Source: Pogonophryne albipinna (lineage: Eukaryota > Chordata > Actinopteri > Perciformes > Artedidraconidae). From it: DNA of 64,000 nucleotides. The position numbers and the translations under genes are program-made. The notes below the pieces were generated by a model that ran no database searches, was not told where the DNA came from, and saw only the letters and a program-made list of their open reading frames with translations. Of the stretch, positions 22,230 to 32,600 are shown one piece after another. Position 1 is the first letter of the stretch. Each line of letters opens with the position of its first letter. Location: contig CM053249.1 of NCBI GenBank assembly GCA_028583405.1, forward strand, positions 33,950,808-34,014,807. Direction: 5' to 3'.

Positions 22230-23682
22230 TCCTAAAGCATAATCAGGCTACAGCCGTTGTGTATTTTATTATGTGAAGCACTAAATGGTCTTAGAAAAAT
22301 ATCAACTCTTTGTTTGTAGATATCTACTAAACTACAGCATACAAATACAGAGAGTAATGTAGGCCTGTTATACTGAGAGATATATATTTTACACACTGCT
22401 CTGCTTTCTGCACAGACCTCACAGCTGTTCTCACTGTAAACATTGCGTCGCGATGAAATCAATTACTAAAATAATATCCAGGGGATGCATGCAGAGCTGT
22501 CATTGGCTGAGATAAGTCCGGCCGTGCGTCACGACTCTTTGAAACATCTCTGTTCCCGGAAATGCATCCGCGGAGGAGCCGTGGAGGACCGTGGAGGACC
22601 CATCAGTGTATCCTCGGTTATAGCTCCTCCAGAGAGCTTCCTCGACGCTCGATCCTCGGTCCTCGATGTGCATTTAGAGAAATGAGATGTCCTTCAACAT
22701 GGCGCGCTAAAATCCATTTCCGGGTCACTACCGGAGGACCGAGGAGTCGAGGAGGGGAAATTTAAGAATTGAGAAGCCTCTCTAGACAAGACAAAACACA
22801 ACACAGACAGATCGTGACCACCAAAGCAAATTCCTCAGATGTGTAAACCTTGTTCATAAAACCGCTTCTGATTCAGATTCTGAGGACAAATCTAACGTTT
22901 TTTATGGGAATCGTGTTAGTATTACTTTTTCGAGCATTGGTCAAGAAGTGTTAAAACATCGGCCAGGTCGAAAACTCACAAATGTATTACAACATCAATG
23001 AGAATTCTCCCTCTGGAGTGTTAATATGTTGACTAAAGTTCCCTTGCACAGGCTGTGCAATTAATCGTATTTTAATCGCAATTACGATTTTGGCCAGCCA
23101 CAATTACGAAAACAACATAATCGAAAAAAACTATTATTTTGCTTTGCTAGGTTTAATCAATCAATCAATGTTTATTTATATAGCCCAAGATCACAAATGT
23201 TACATTTGTCTCAGTGGACTTCACAGTTTGTACAGAATGTCGGTATGAAAACACGACACCCTCTGTCCTTAGACCCTCACATCGTACAAGGAAAAACTTC
23301 CGGAGAAAACCCACAGTTTAAAGGGAAAAATGGGAGAAACCTCAGGGAGAGCAACAGAGGAGGGATCCCTCTCCCAGGACGGACAGATGTGCAATAGATG
23401 CCGTGTGTAAATCGAAAAGATAATAATATCCATCCAGGACCACAGCAACAGGCACGACTCAAGATCCAGGGCTCGCGATCCAGGACTCAGGACCGCAGCA
23501 ACAGGATCATCCATGACTCCGGATCCCAGCGTATATAGACACCAAAAAGAAAGAGATTTGGGGAAGCTGGGTTAATCGGAACATGAGAGTACACAGGTAT
23601 AGACAGAGAGAAGGAAGAAGTAAGATGTCCCCCGACAAACTAAGCCTATTTCAGCAAAACTAGGGGCTGAATCTAATCAGCC

Positions 23683-24096
23683 CTAACTATAAGCTTTATC
23701 AAAAAGGAAGGTCTTAAGCGCACTCTTAAAAACGGATAGGGTGTCTGCCGCCCGGACACAAACTGGAAGCTGATTCCACAAATGTGGAGCTTGATAAGAA
23801 AAGGCTCTGGCTCCCATTGTACTTTTAGAGACTCTAGGAACAACCAACAACCCTGCATTCTTGGAACGCAATGCCCTAGTAGGACAGTAGGGTATAATGA
23901 GTTCTTTAAGGTAAGATGGCGCCTGCCCATTAAGGGCTTTGTAGGCGAGAAGAAGAATTTTAAATTCTATCCTGTGTTCTAGAGGGAGCCAGTGTAAGGC
24001 AGCCAGAACAGGAGTAATGTGGTCCCTTTTCCTAACTCTGGTTAGTCCACGAGCTGCAGCATTTTGAATCAGCTGAAGCGATTTAACTATAATCAT
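23683..24096 (-). pseudogene. L2 C-terminal domain after an internal RT deletion
   Basis: About 137 codons: LQLIQNAAARGLTRVRKRDH, ITPVLAALHWLPLEHRIEFK, ILLLAYKALNGQAPSYLKEL, RALRSKNAGLLVVPR and FSYQAPHLWNQLP. This is the conserved tail downstream of reverse transcriptase in L2 elements. It joins the endonuclease frame in a different phase at 24083-24096, so the deletion also produced a frameshift. Confidence 0.88.
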
Positions 24097-25387
24097 TACT
24101 ACTGAGTGCTATGGGAATAGAAGGCTCAATCGAGCTATGGTTCTCTGTCAGCCTGGCTACAGTGCTGAAAAGAAATCTTGCATTATTCTTATTCTCATCT
24201 ATTAATGAAGAGTAGTAGGCTGCTCTCGCTTTACGCAGTGCTTTCTTATATTCATTGAGAGTAATATGCCAAATTAAACGAGATTCTTCAAGTTTAGTGG
24301 AACGCCATATCCTTTCAAGTTGTCTCGACTTTTGCTTTATTTTGCGGGTTTCGGCATTATGCCATGGAGCTAATCTATGTTGTTTTATTTTCTTCTTTTT
24401 CAAAGGAGCAACAGAGTCTAATTGTATTCGCAGCGCATCTGTAGCACTATCAACAACATGATCAATTTGGGGTGGTGTACATTTTGTATAAGTTTCCTCC
24501 CCTACATGCAGACATGCTATCGAGTTAAATATTGGTGGAATCTCTTCCTTAAATTTGGCTATAGCACTAACAGATAGCTTTCTGCTGCAGGAGCTTTTGA
24601 CTAATGCTTTGTAGTCTAGTAACAGTACTTCAAAAGTTACTAAGAAATGGTCGGATAAAGCAGGATTATGCGGTTCGACTAATAGTTGCTCAATTTCAAT
24701 ACCATAAGTCAGAACAAGGTCGAGAGTGTGATTATAGCAGTGGGTTGGTTTATTTACACTCTGACAGAAACCAACAGAATCTAATATAGAGTTAAAGGCA
24801 ACAGTAAGGCTATTTTTATCATCGTCAACATGAATATTAAAGTCACCTACGATAATTACTTTATCTGTTTTAAGTACCAAAGTTGATAAAAACTCAGAGA
24901 ATTCTGATAAGAATTCTGTATAAGGACCTGGTGCACGGTACACTGTAACAAATAAGATTGGCTGCAAAGTTTTCCAGGTCGGATGCGTAAGACTAAAAAC
25001 AAGACTTTCAAAGGAGGTATAATTTAATTTTGGTTTAGTATTGATAAGTAAACTTGAGTCAAAGATTGCTGCAACTCCACCTCCTCGGCCCGTGCCTCGG
25101 GCAATATGAGTATTGATATGGCTGGGTAGAGTGGCCTCATTTATGCTGACATATTCTTCATGTCTCAACCAAGTTTCAGTGAGACAGCATATATCAATAT
25201 TATAATCTGATATTAAATCATTTACCAATATTGCTTTAGATGCTAGAGATCTTATGTTTAAGAGACCACATTTAATATTCCTGTTTTGTTGCACTGTAGT
25301 AGTTGTTACATTTACTTTTATTAGGTTATTATGTATGACACCTCTATTAGGTTTTACCTTAAATTGTCCTTGGGCAGACACACACAC
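24083..25387 (-). pseudogene. L2 endonuclease domain (434 codons open)
   Basis: This frame is uninterrupted, which for an otherwise dead copy suggests a fairly recent deletion. Apurinic-type endonuclease residues are visible: N in LLNIRS, E in CLTETW, Y in VTVYRAPG, D and N in VGDFNIH, and D-H in SDHFLV. It would nick target DNA for target-primed reverse transcription. It ends ALSSNDYS then stop at the deletion junction. The first codon of the open stretch is GTG; the true start is further upstream in the intact family. Confidence 0.85.
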
Positions 25388-26006
25388 CGCTAATATTGGG
25401 TATTTTATTGGGTTCGGGATTCCTATGGATGACTGCCTAGGAGAGAGCGCAGAGAAGCGTGTAAGACTGCGACTCCGCCTCCTGGTCTCAACTCCAGTTT
25501 GTCATGGATTAAGTCCACAAAGCCCTGAAATGTTTGCCGGAATGAGATTTGCACCTTCCAAAGTAGGATGAATGCCGTCTCTCTTAAGGTTGTGACAGTG
25601 CACTGCAACATATTTGATCTAATTTATTTCAGTCTAATTTATTTTAACTTATCATATCTAATTTATTTTAATTCATCATATTTATATATGTTTAGTAGCT
25701 GGTGGAAGTGCGCTCCAAAAATATTTGTTGATCTTGTTTATTGGTATTTATTATTTTGATATTATTTATTTAAATATAAATGTATCATTTATTTTATTTA
25801 TTTTAGTATTGGTTTTTCAGTGGAATTATACGTTCAGGGTAATCAACAGTTAAAAAGATACTGTTCATATTATTATTTGTATTTGTTTTAAAGTTCAATA
25901 AATGGATGTTTTTAAAGTCAATGAATAATCGTATTTAATAATCGTGAAATCAATTATTGACCAAAATAATCGTGATTATGATTTTTGCCATAATCGAGCA
26001 GCCCTA

Positions 26007-26748
26007 GCCTTAGCAACAAAAAAATTAACAATCACTATCATAGAGTGGTGCAGTGATGAGCATCGCTTGGGCTTTCTCGACAACAACCAATGGGATTTTA
26101 CTTTGTATTTGGGAATATTGCAGAAAAACGGATATGTGGGAATCACAAGTTTCTGATACTTCCATGTTTTGTTCAGCAGGATAATCTCCACATATTAACA
26201 CTACTTTATGATTTTTGAAGCGTTAATGCAATCGCCCAAAGTACAAAGCTAACAAACTTTGAGTCACATTACTTCACTTTACCACCGCTAAGCTAAAGGT
26301 GGCTAATGTTTGGCATGATGATGTTTAGTAGTCTCATTTAGCAACCACTGTTTTTAAGTCACATAGAAGCTACGGACATTCACCAGTGTGGTATATAACC
26401 TGATGTATTTTATGTTGTAGAACAAAAAGTGAACATGTTTTGAGCTTGTGTTAACCACAGAAATTCTTTCAGGAATAAAAAACCCATTTATGAGACCAAA
26501 GAACTGGTGAAATACTAACTAATTTACGGTTTTCAGGACTCATTCCTTTAACTCTCTAGTAGTGCCCATAAAAAAACACGACAAAAAAATCATTATCACA
26601 GATAACATACCACAGGTAAGGACACATGAGGACATTTAAATTCTTATTTAAACACTTTAGGCTCAGGTGGCCTGATAGTCTCCATTAATGTTGGTGTTAT
26701 CCCTTGATATTCCTTTAGTAGATAAACTGTATTTTCTTTTCCTGCCAG
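26007..26748. other. gabrr2 intron end
   Basis: 26030-26240 is a relative of the TAATCTCCACAT MITE family (see 9850-10086). The remaining 500 bp is AT-rich intron with the polypyrimidine tract TATTTTCTTTTCCTGCCAG ending at 26748. No other feature seen. Confidence 0.6.
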
Positions 26749-27084
26749 TCACTCCCCTGCACCTGTGGGATCTCCGGGACGCGGACCATGACCATGCTGG
26801 ACGGTACCTACAGCGAGGCAGACACCAACAGCCTGGCCGGCTACACTGAGGAGCCCATGGTGCCAGAGGAGGAGCAGGAAGAGCTGCACGAGGTTCCCGA
26901 GAAACCCGAACACATGGTGGTGCATCTCTCAGTGAGCAGCGAGTCCACCACCGCCAAGAAGAAGAAGAGCCTGCGGAAGCTTAACATCATCCAGAACACG
27001 CACGCCATTGACAAATACTCACGGATGATTTTCCCTGGGTCATACATCTTCTTCAACCTTATCTATTGGTCTGTGTACTGCTGA
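26749..27084 (+). CDS. gabrr2: gabrr2-like terminal exon: cytoplasmic loop, M4 and stop
   Basis: The CCAG acceptor at 26745-26748 joins in phase 0. There are 111 codons and a TGA at 27082-27084. The peptide begins SLPCTCGISG, then TMTMLDGTYSEADTNSLAGY. From memory, human rho2 has MLDGSYSESEANSLAGY here while rho1 has a different SDGEVNDLDNY-type loop, so this exon is the best evidence for rho2. An acidic stretch (EEPMVPEEEQEELHEVPEK) and a basic KKKKSLRK patch follow, then NTHAIDKYSRMIFPGSYIFF and NLIYWSVYC (M4 and C-terminus). The extended Glu-rich loop is longer than I recall for human rho2. Confidence 0.95.
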   Translation, partial: SLPCTCGISGTRTMTMLDGTYSEADTNSLAGYTEEPMVPEEEQEELHEVPEKPEHMVVHLSVSSESTTAKKKKSLRKLNIIQNTHAIDKYSRMIFPGSYIFFNLIYWSVYC

Positions 27085-29480
27085 GAGACACTCAGAGTCT
27101 GGACATAGGGCAGGAGGAAGAACTCAGACAGTAAAACTGCTCAGAATGGGATTATTGGGGAGTGCTGTTGTACTGTGTGTCTGAAGTGCACGTTCTGCAA
27201 AGATTCATCATGAACACTTTGGGATTCATTGAACACTCGATATGTTTTCTCATGCAGCAATTGAATGTTCACTATATAACTATAAAACAAAGAAAAATTG
27301 TCATTTGAATGACGTTTTACACAAATTATTTTCAAGCTTCATGAACTTTCGACTGCTGTTTAAAAGCTCTTCGTCCTCATTTCTTCTGTTCATTAGATGA
27401 TGCCAACTTTGTATTTGACTCCTAACATGGAGAGATAAGACGATGGGATTATGTAAGCTACTTAGTTGATGGATCTGTGTATTAATATGTATTTGTCAAT
27501 TTTTGATTGTCAAGGCAGGAATCACCATGATCAAAAGGTTTTTAAGGCCCATTCTTTATCAGTCATGATTTAATTTCAAGCAGTGATTCAAATTTCATTT
27601 TTAATATGTCAAGATAACAGATTTGGAATATATTCTCCAAGCCTGTCATTCAGTTCTCAATTAATTCTGACGAATCAATCAGATTGAGAGGTTAGCACTG
27701 TTAGCATCTCTCTGACCCTGTATTTAGCGGTGCTTTTAGCTAAATGCTAACATGCTAACATTCTAATCATGTTTAGCAGGTACTGTTTACCATGTTCACC
27801 ATCTTAATTTAGCATACAAACATACATACATACAGCTGAGGCTGATGGGAATGTTTTGCAGGAGTTTGGTCATAAACCAAAGTACAGGAAGAATTGAATC
27901 TTAATGATCATGGCACTTTATGAAACCTCGCAATCACAATGGTTATTCGATATGATCGTGCGGAGAACATGAATATCTTTACCAAAGTTTATTGCAATCA
28001 ATGTGTATATCAAAACCAAAAATATCAATCTCATGGTGCTACTGGAGGAAGATACAGTCAGATGATCACTACTGCAGGTCAATCCATAGAATATTTGCCA
28101 GAATATCTTAGTCTGGACCCCCCCCCCCCCCCAAATCCACTGCTAGCATTGAAAACTGTTTTCTAATCTTGACATTATTCTATCTTTATCAATGGCTAAC
28201 AGGCTTCCGTACTTCATGGTCCGTCAGATACCCCTCTTTCACCGAGGCAGTTCCAGGACCAATTTGGAGGTGGTGCCCAATCGCCAACTAGTTGCGCTCA
28301 AAGAACCAAGAGCCAGCCATAAGTCAGAGGCTGGGTTGGAGCAACTATAGTCCATGGAGAGAGTAGAAATTTGGCGGCAAATTGCAAAGTGGCAAAAACT
28401 CAACCACAAACATATATACATAAAAGTCACACAACATTAAACAAGCATACGTGTGACTTATTATTTTGTATTCCTCAAAGTTTGAGTTGCAACCCGTATG
28501 CTATCATTGTGGCTACCTTCTCTAATGTTTGTAGGGATTCCATTCTTCCAAACACGACAAAAATAATACAACTATTATTTAGTTTGTTGGCTCTCAATCT
28601 TGTTATCGATTGTCAGACTGGCTTTGGTGGCTAGGCTAACATCATCCATGTAATATACTGTAAGAGAAACTTCAAATAAGACAATCCCATATTGAAGTCG
28701 CTATGTTGCCAAACATTGTCATAGAACTCAATTCAGTGAAAAAGGGGTACGAGTGGATTTAATCAATTAGTGATTTCTCTCCGCCTTTATATATAAATCA
28801 GGTCCATCCTAATGAAATATAAGATAAGAAAATATTTTCAAAAGAAAAATGATTTATTCCATGTTTTCCAAACACTAGGTGGGCGCTTATTTTTCAAGTG
28901 CGTTACAGTAAATCCATTGCAAAGAAGTTGCACATTTGTGTTTGTTTCATGTATTCATGTGAAGAATGTTAACAGTCTCCACATTGCTCACATAGTTGGA
29001 CAAAAGTGAACGGAGTAAAAATAAATATCTTAACATAAAGACCTACGGGTAATTATCTTCAGCACCACAACACCACCTGATATCTTGAGAGAATATAACA
29101 TTTAATTAATTATTACGAGATATACTTGTTGTACTTGCCAGTTATGGCCAATCTCAACTGCTCAACTCAACATTCTCTGCTCTGATGTGTTAAGACCAGC
29201 ATGGCTTTACTGTATAACTGGCCTCTTGGTAAACTAGTTTATTAAGTTAGTTTGCACACACTGATTACTTAGAGAACTATCTTATTTGTTGCTAATTCCC
29301 TTAGCATGTGACGGGAATGTGCAGATTTATCTTGAGTTTCCCCAAACTAATTTAGAAATGTTGATTGCACTTTGCGTGAAAACATGCTTACCCGCTTGAA
29401 ACAGCTTTGATCTAAACCTCCATTGTAAAACTTCTACAATCTAAAGAAATCTCATAAAAAAAAAAACACCACTAAAACAA
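27085..29480. other. gabrr2 3' flank, probably 3' UTR then repeats
   Basis: No coding exon. A canonical AATAAA first appears at 29020-29025, 1.9 kb after the stop, so the mRNA end is unclear. 27690-27800 is GCTAACATGCTAACA-rich as in many fish repeats. 28118-28132 is a poly-C run of about 14. 28215-28400 (CACCGAGGCAGTTCCAGGAC and neighbours) looks like a repeat fragment but I cannot place it. Confidence 0.5.
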
Positions 29481-31301
29481 TATGACCTGAACCCCGGTGG
29501 CTATAGATAAGAGATCAACTCAGTGAAAGCACCGCCTGCTGACCAATCAGAGCTCAGTGTGCGGAGTTTAAATCTATCAAGTCATATTACAGGATAAAGG
29601 AAATACAGTTTAAACTGCCGTATGCAGAGAAGACGCCAACGTGTCGCACTTATCATTCATATCACACTGATATCACATCATCAATCAGATCATCGATCAT
29701 ATAATATCACAATATTTCCTTATCTGAGTCAGCTTCTCGAGCCGTATCTGGCCGTGCAACACTTACACTGTCACATACTGTATGCAGAAGTATTATTTTA
29801 ATTTAGTTTTAGTTTATTATTATTTTTACCAGCTGTTCTGCATTCACCTTGCAGGTGAAACGATGTGGCTTTTATCCTGGATTATGTGTTTAAGTCATGG
29901 ATGTTTAAAGTGTAACTTCTTCATATTAGTTTACTTTTCATTAATGAAGTATGACGCTGCGCTGACAATACGCTTGTCCATGTTTGTGATTGGTCAAATG
30001 TAGCTAACCCCGCCCCTTTCACGTGAACGCGCTTTCAGACGGACAGAGAAACCCTGGGTTGATTTACCGAGTTGATAACCAGCGTCGTATGACCGCTTAG
30101 AGAGATCTCATTTGTTAGGATTAGTTAAGATAAGTCAAACATATCCAGGGTCTGTTGAACTGGCTTCGTAGTATAGTTTACTGGTGGCTGCATAGCAGCG
30201 CTAATGTCAAAGACACAAACATTATATTTTAATTTTACCAGGATGCAGTGACAAAAATATTTGGGAAGGCTTAGCCTTCCCTAGCCTACAGTACCCGCCG
30301 CCCCTGCCTGAACTGTTTCAATAACAGTTGTTAGAAGACACAACATTGTAAAAAAAGAGGCATCAGCATTTCAGAAAAAACACAAAACCTCTTAAAAAAA
30401 CACATTTAAGAAAACACATATAACAAATTTAAGAAATGGCTCATTGTGTCTTTTACCATTTGTCATTAGCCTACTTGTCGAATACAGCCGGTCATGACCA
30501 CGCAAATTGTGTTATGTGGTTCCACTTGTTCCTCTGTGCTGTCAGATACTGTGATGAGATATGGACGGGTTGGTCTACATTTTGTAAGAATACCTTAAAA
30601 AGCCTGTGACTGTAGCAGGTCATCTGTGAGGGCTGCACTGATGTGGAAAACAAGCTCACCCTGGCCATGTGTATCTGGTATCTGCTATCAGAAAGAAAAC
30701 ATTTCAGCAGCATCATAAGCTTTTCTGTATCATTACAGAGGTAATATGTGTATGTAATGTTTTATTATCTGCCATATTAAACTCTTTATTATTCATGTAT
30801 AGAGTCGTGCAGTGATGACATATTTGTTAGCGAAGCCAGAATTTAGCATCGCAAAGGCCCCCTTAACAAAAAGCAATGGGATTTTTTTCAAATGGATTTT
30901 TCCATCCATTTGAAATATTGCAGAAAACAAACTCAAATGTTTTGTTTAGCAGGATAATCTCCACATATCAACACCACTTTAACTATGTTCATGTCATCTT
31001 CACTCTCAGTAAAGTCATTGTGTCTGATACTGTTATGAGTATTGAGTATAAACCTATTTGTGTGTTTCCACATTGCATGTGTTCATTCATAGTCCATATT
31101 TACAGCGTGCTACAAATGAAAATGCCTAAAACTTTGACTTGAATGTCTTGTTTATTAATCAACTAATGGACAGTGTTTCAATTCAGTTCATGTAAGCCTG
31201 ACACACACATTCCTCTTTTGAGCGTCTAGTGATTATGGCCTGCATGTCTTTCTGTTCTAACTCAGCTGTCAGCTTCTTAGCAGTTTAGACAAACATCAAA
31301 T
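29481..31301. repeat. Intergenic repeat fragments
   Basis: 29495-30080 is bounded by GATCAACTCAGTGAAAGCAC at the left and by AAACCCTGGGTTGATTTACC with GAGTTGATAACCA at the right. This is common fish repeat sequence with GACCAATCAGAGC and GATTGGTCAAATG inside. 30800-30995 is a relative of the MITE at 9850-10086 (AAAAAGCAATGGGATTT, AGGATAATCTCCACATAT). Nothing coding is recognisable in between. Confidence 0.5.
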
Positions 31302-31580
31302 TCATAATGTAGAGACTAGTTGGACAAAATAATGCTTAACAACTGTTCCATTTACTGTGTGAACTGTTTTAGGGGTCGACTGTATGAGATATCGTTCTCC
31401 CGCTTGCTGCTGGGTGCAGGTGAAAGTAGGGCGACAGTTCTGTTCACATCGCTGACATTTGTCACAGGTAAATCTTGCAGGTATGCAACAAACATGACGT
31501 TGTTCAATGGTTGTCACACAGCGACAAGCTGGACACTGGATTTGCCGACACAGTACAAACCGGAAGTCAGCTAAATAAAG
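31302..31580 (-). other. Cys-rich open frame, unrecognised
   Basis: An uninterrupted minus-strand frame of about 92 codons, without an ATG. It carries a cluster of cysteines: CRQIQCPACRC, then HVCCIPARFTCDKCQRCEQN, then C and TFTC. Pairs spaced C-x2-C (CPAC, CDKC, CQRC) resemble a zinc-binding module. I do not recognise the family. With no start codon, no visible exon context and repeats all around, it may be a fragment of a transposon protein or chance. Confidence 0.3.
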
Positions 31581-31857
31581 TTATGCACAGAGCTTGCATA
31601 CTTGTATTAATCTCTATAAACGCATATCTGCATGTGAATGCAGAAATAAACGTATCCTCGTCAGCATGGGTGCCGGAAGCAGGGGGGCCAAGGGTCGTCA
31701 GACTTCTGGGTCTTTTACAGCATTGCCATTATATCCTTGTGTCTTTTATTTTTGAAATATGTTCTTTAACTTCCGGTCCACCGGACTGCTTTTCTTCATT
31801 CTTCAATACAAAACGGAAAATTGAATGAAGTTGTTATCAAAAACCAAAATCAGACAG

Positions 31858-32205
31858 TTTTTTTATTAGGTCTTCTTGTTATCCGTTTTTTAATTCAGAC
31901 AACATAAACAGGAAAACGGCTTTGGTTTCCCATTTTTTCGTTTTTGATTTAAAATGAAAAAAGGCTGGTATTTTCATTTTTTTGTTCAAACGAAAAATCA
32001 AACTAACAAAACGTACACTTACCTTTTTTTAATTAGGTTTTTTCGTTATCCGTCTTTTTATTCAGACAATAAGAACGGAAAAACGGCTTTGGTTTCCCGT
32101 TTTTTCGTTTTAAATAAAAAACGAAAAAACGGAAAAAGGCTGGTATTTCCGTTTTTTGGCTTTTGGTTTAAACGAAAAATCTAACTGACAAAACGTACAC
32201 GGACC
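31858..32205. repeat. Two tandem 175-bp AT-rich repeats with internal inverted motifs
   Basis: Two diverged units (about 31858-32030 and 32031-32205) share TTAGGTnnTTnnGTTATCCG, TATTCAGACAA, ACGGCTTTGGTTTCCCgTTT, AAGGCTGGTATTT and CAAAACGTACAC. Within each unit, CCGTTTTTTCGTTTT faces AAAACGAAAAAACGG, so each can form a hairpin. A separate 60-bp direct repeat (AACAATAACTCATCTCTCTC through AAAGCCACTGTGTCAA) is at 32211-32272 and 32443-32503. Non-coding. Confidence 0.75.
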
Positions 32206-32600
32206 TAATAACAATAACTCATCTCTCTCGAGTTTTATTTTTGAGCTTTGCCAAAAGCCACTGTGTCAATGTTGCTATCATACTGAATAAATATTTACTG
32301 TGAATGTATGCAAAAATGTATGGCATATGGCTGTCCAACAGAAGTTAAATCCATTTCTCACTTATTCTGACAATGTACTTAACCCCAAATAAAATAACCC
32401 AATAAAAAGAGTTGTTAAATAATAGTGACGTCACGTTGTAATAACAATAACTCATCTCTCTCGGTTTTTCTTTTTTATATTTGCTAAAAGCCACTGTGTC
32501 AAGTGTCCATCTTGGGTTGCCGTCCGGACTTGTCCAATATGGCGGACCATCTCGCACATGTGCAGTACCGATCGGGCAGGGGGACGGATCGGGTAGTGAC

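Larger units (their letters stand above)
15036..22785 (-). repeat. Foldback/MITE copy B, split by a 6.7-kb hAT element
   Basis: 15036-15554 is the reverse complement of about 1803-2480, including CGGTCATTTTAAAGAGACGT, ATATTTATATAAATATAT and the GT/CA array. 22238-22300 is the reverse complement of 1735-1802. The two halves are separated by the hAT element at 15555-22229. The far right (22300-22785) includes GGAGGACCGTGGAGGACC repeats and the terminal GAGGAGGGGAAATTTAAGAA end. Part of this region (22485-22785) is therefore the arm missing from copy A. Confidence 0.75.
23155..25611 (-). mobile_element. L2 LINE with the reverse transcriptase core deleted
   Basis: Minus-strand L2 ending in a (TTGA)n tail after GATCTTGGGCTATATAAATA, the usual L2 3' end in fish. 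The 5' part at about 25611-25560 still encodes RDGIHPTL, the Asp-His block of the esterase-like ORF1. The endonuclease frame (25387-24083) has SLASKAILVNDLISDYNIDI, CLTETWLRH, GRGGGVAAIF, GDFNIHVDDD and ALSDHFLVTF. Then, at 24083-24096, the frame jumps straight to the post-RT segment KSLQLIQNAAARGL...LHWLPLEHRI (24096-23683). The entire palm and fingers, including YADD, are missing. Confidence 0.9.
23049..26006. mobile_element. hAT-like MITE of the AATCGTGATTA family, split by an L2 LINE
   Basis: Left terminus CAGGCTGTGCAATTAATCG (23049) and right terminus CGATTATGGC...GCAGCCCT read from the reverse (26005). Internal AATCGCAATTACGATTTT and AATAATCGTGATTATGATTT near the two ends are characteristic of a widespread fish MITE with AGGGCTGCnCGATTA termini. 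A minus-strand L2 LINE (23155-25611) sits between the halves. I could not find a matching 8-bp target duplication (CCCTTGCA against AGCCTTAG). Confidence 0.6.

Noticed and set aside
2644..27084. Assignment to rho1 (gabrr1) or rho3
   Set aside because: 2' Ser in M2 and the NSLAGY loop fit rho2 better from memory; a tree is needed for certainty, especially given fish duplicates.
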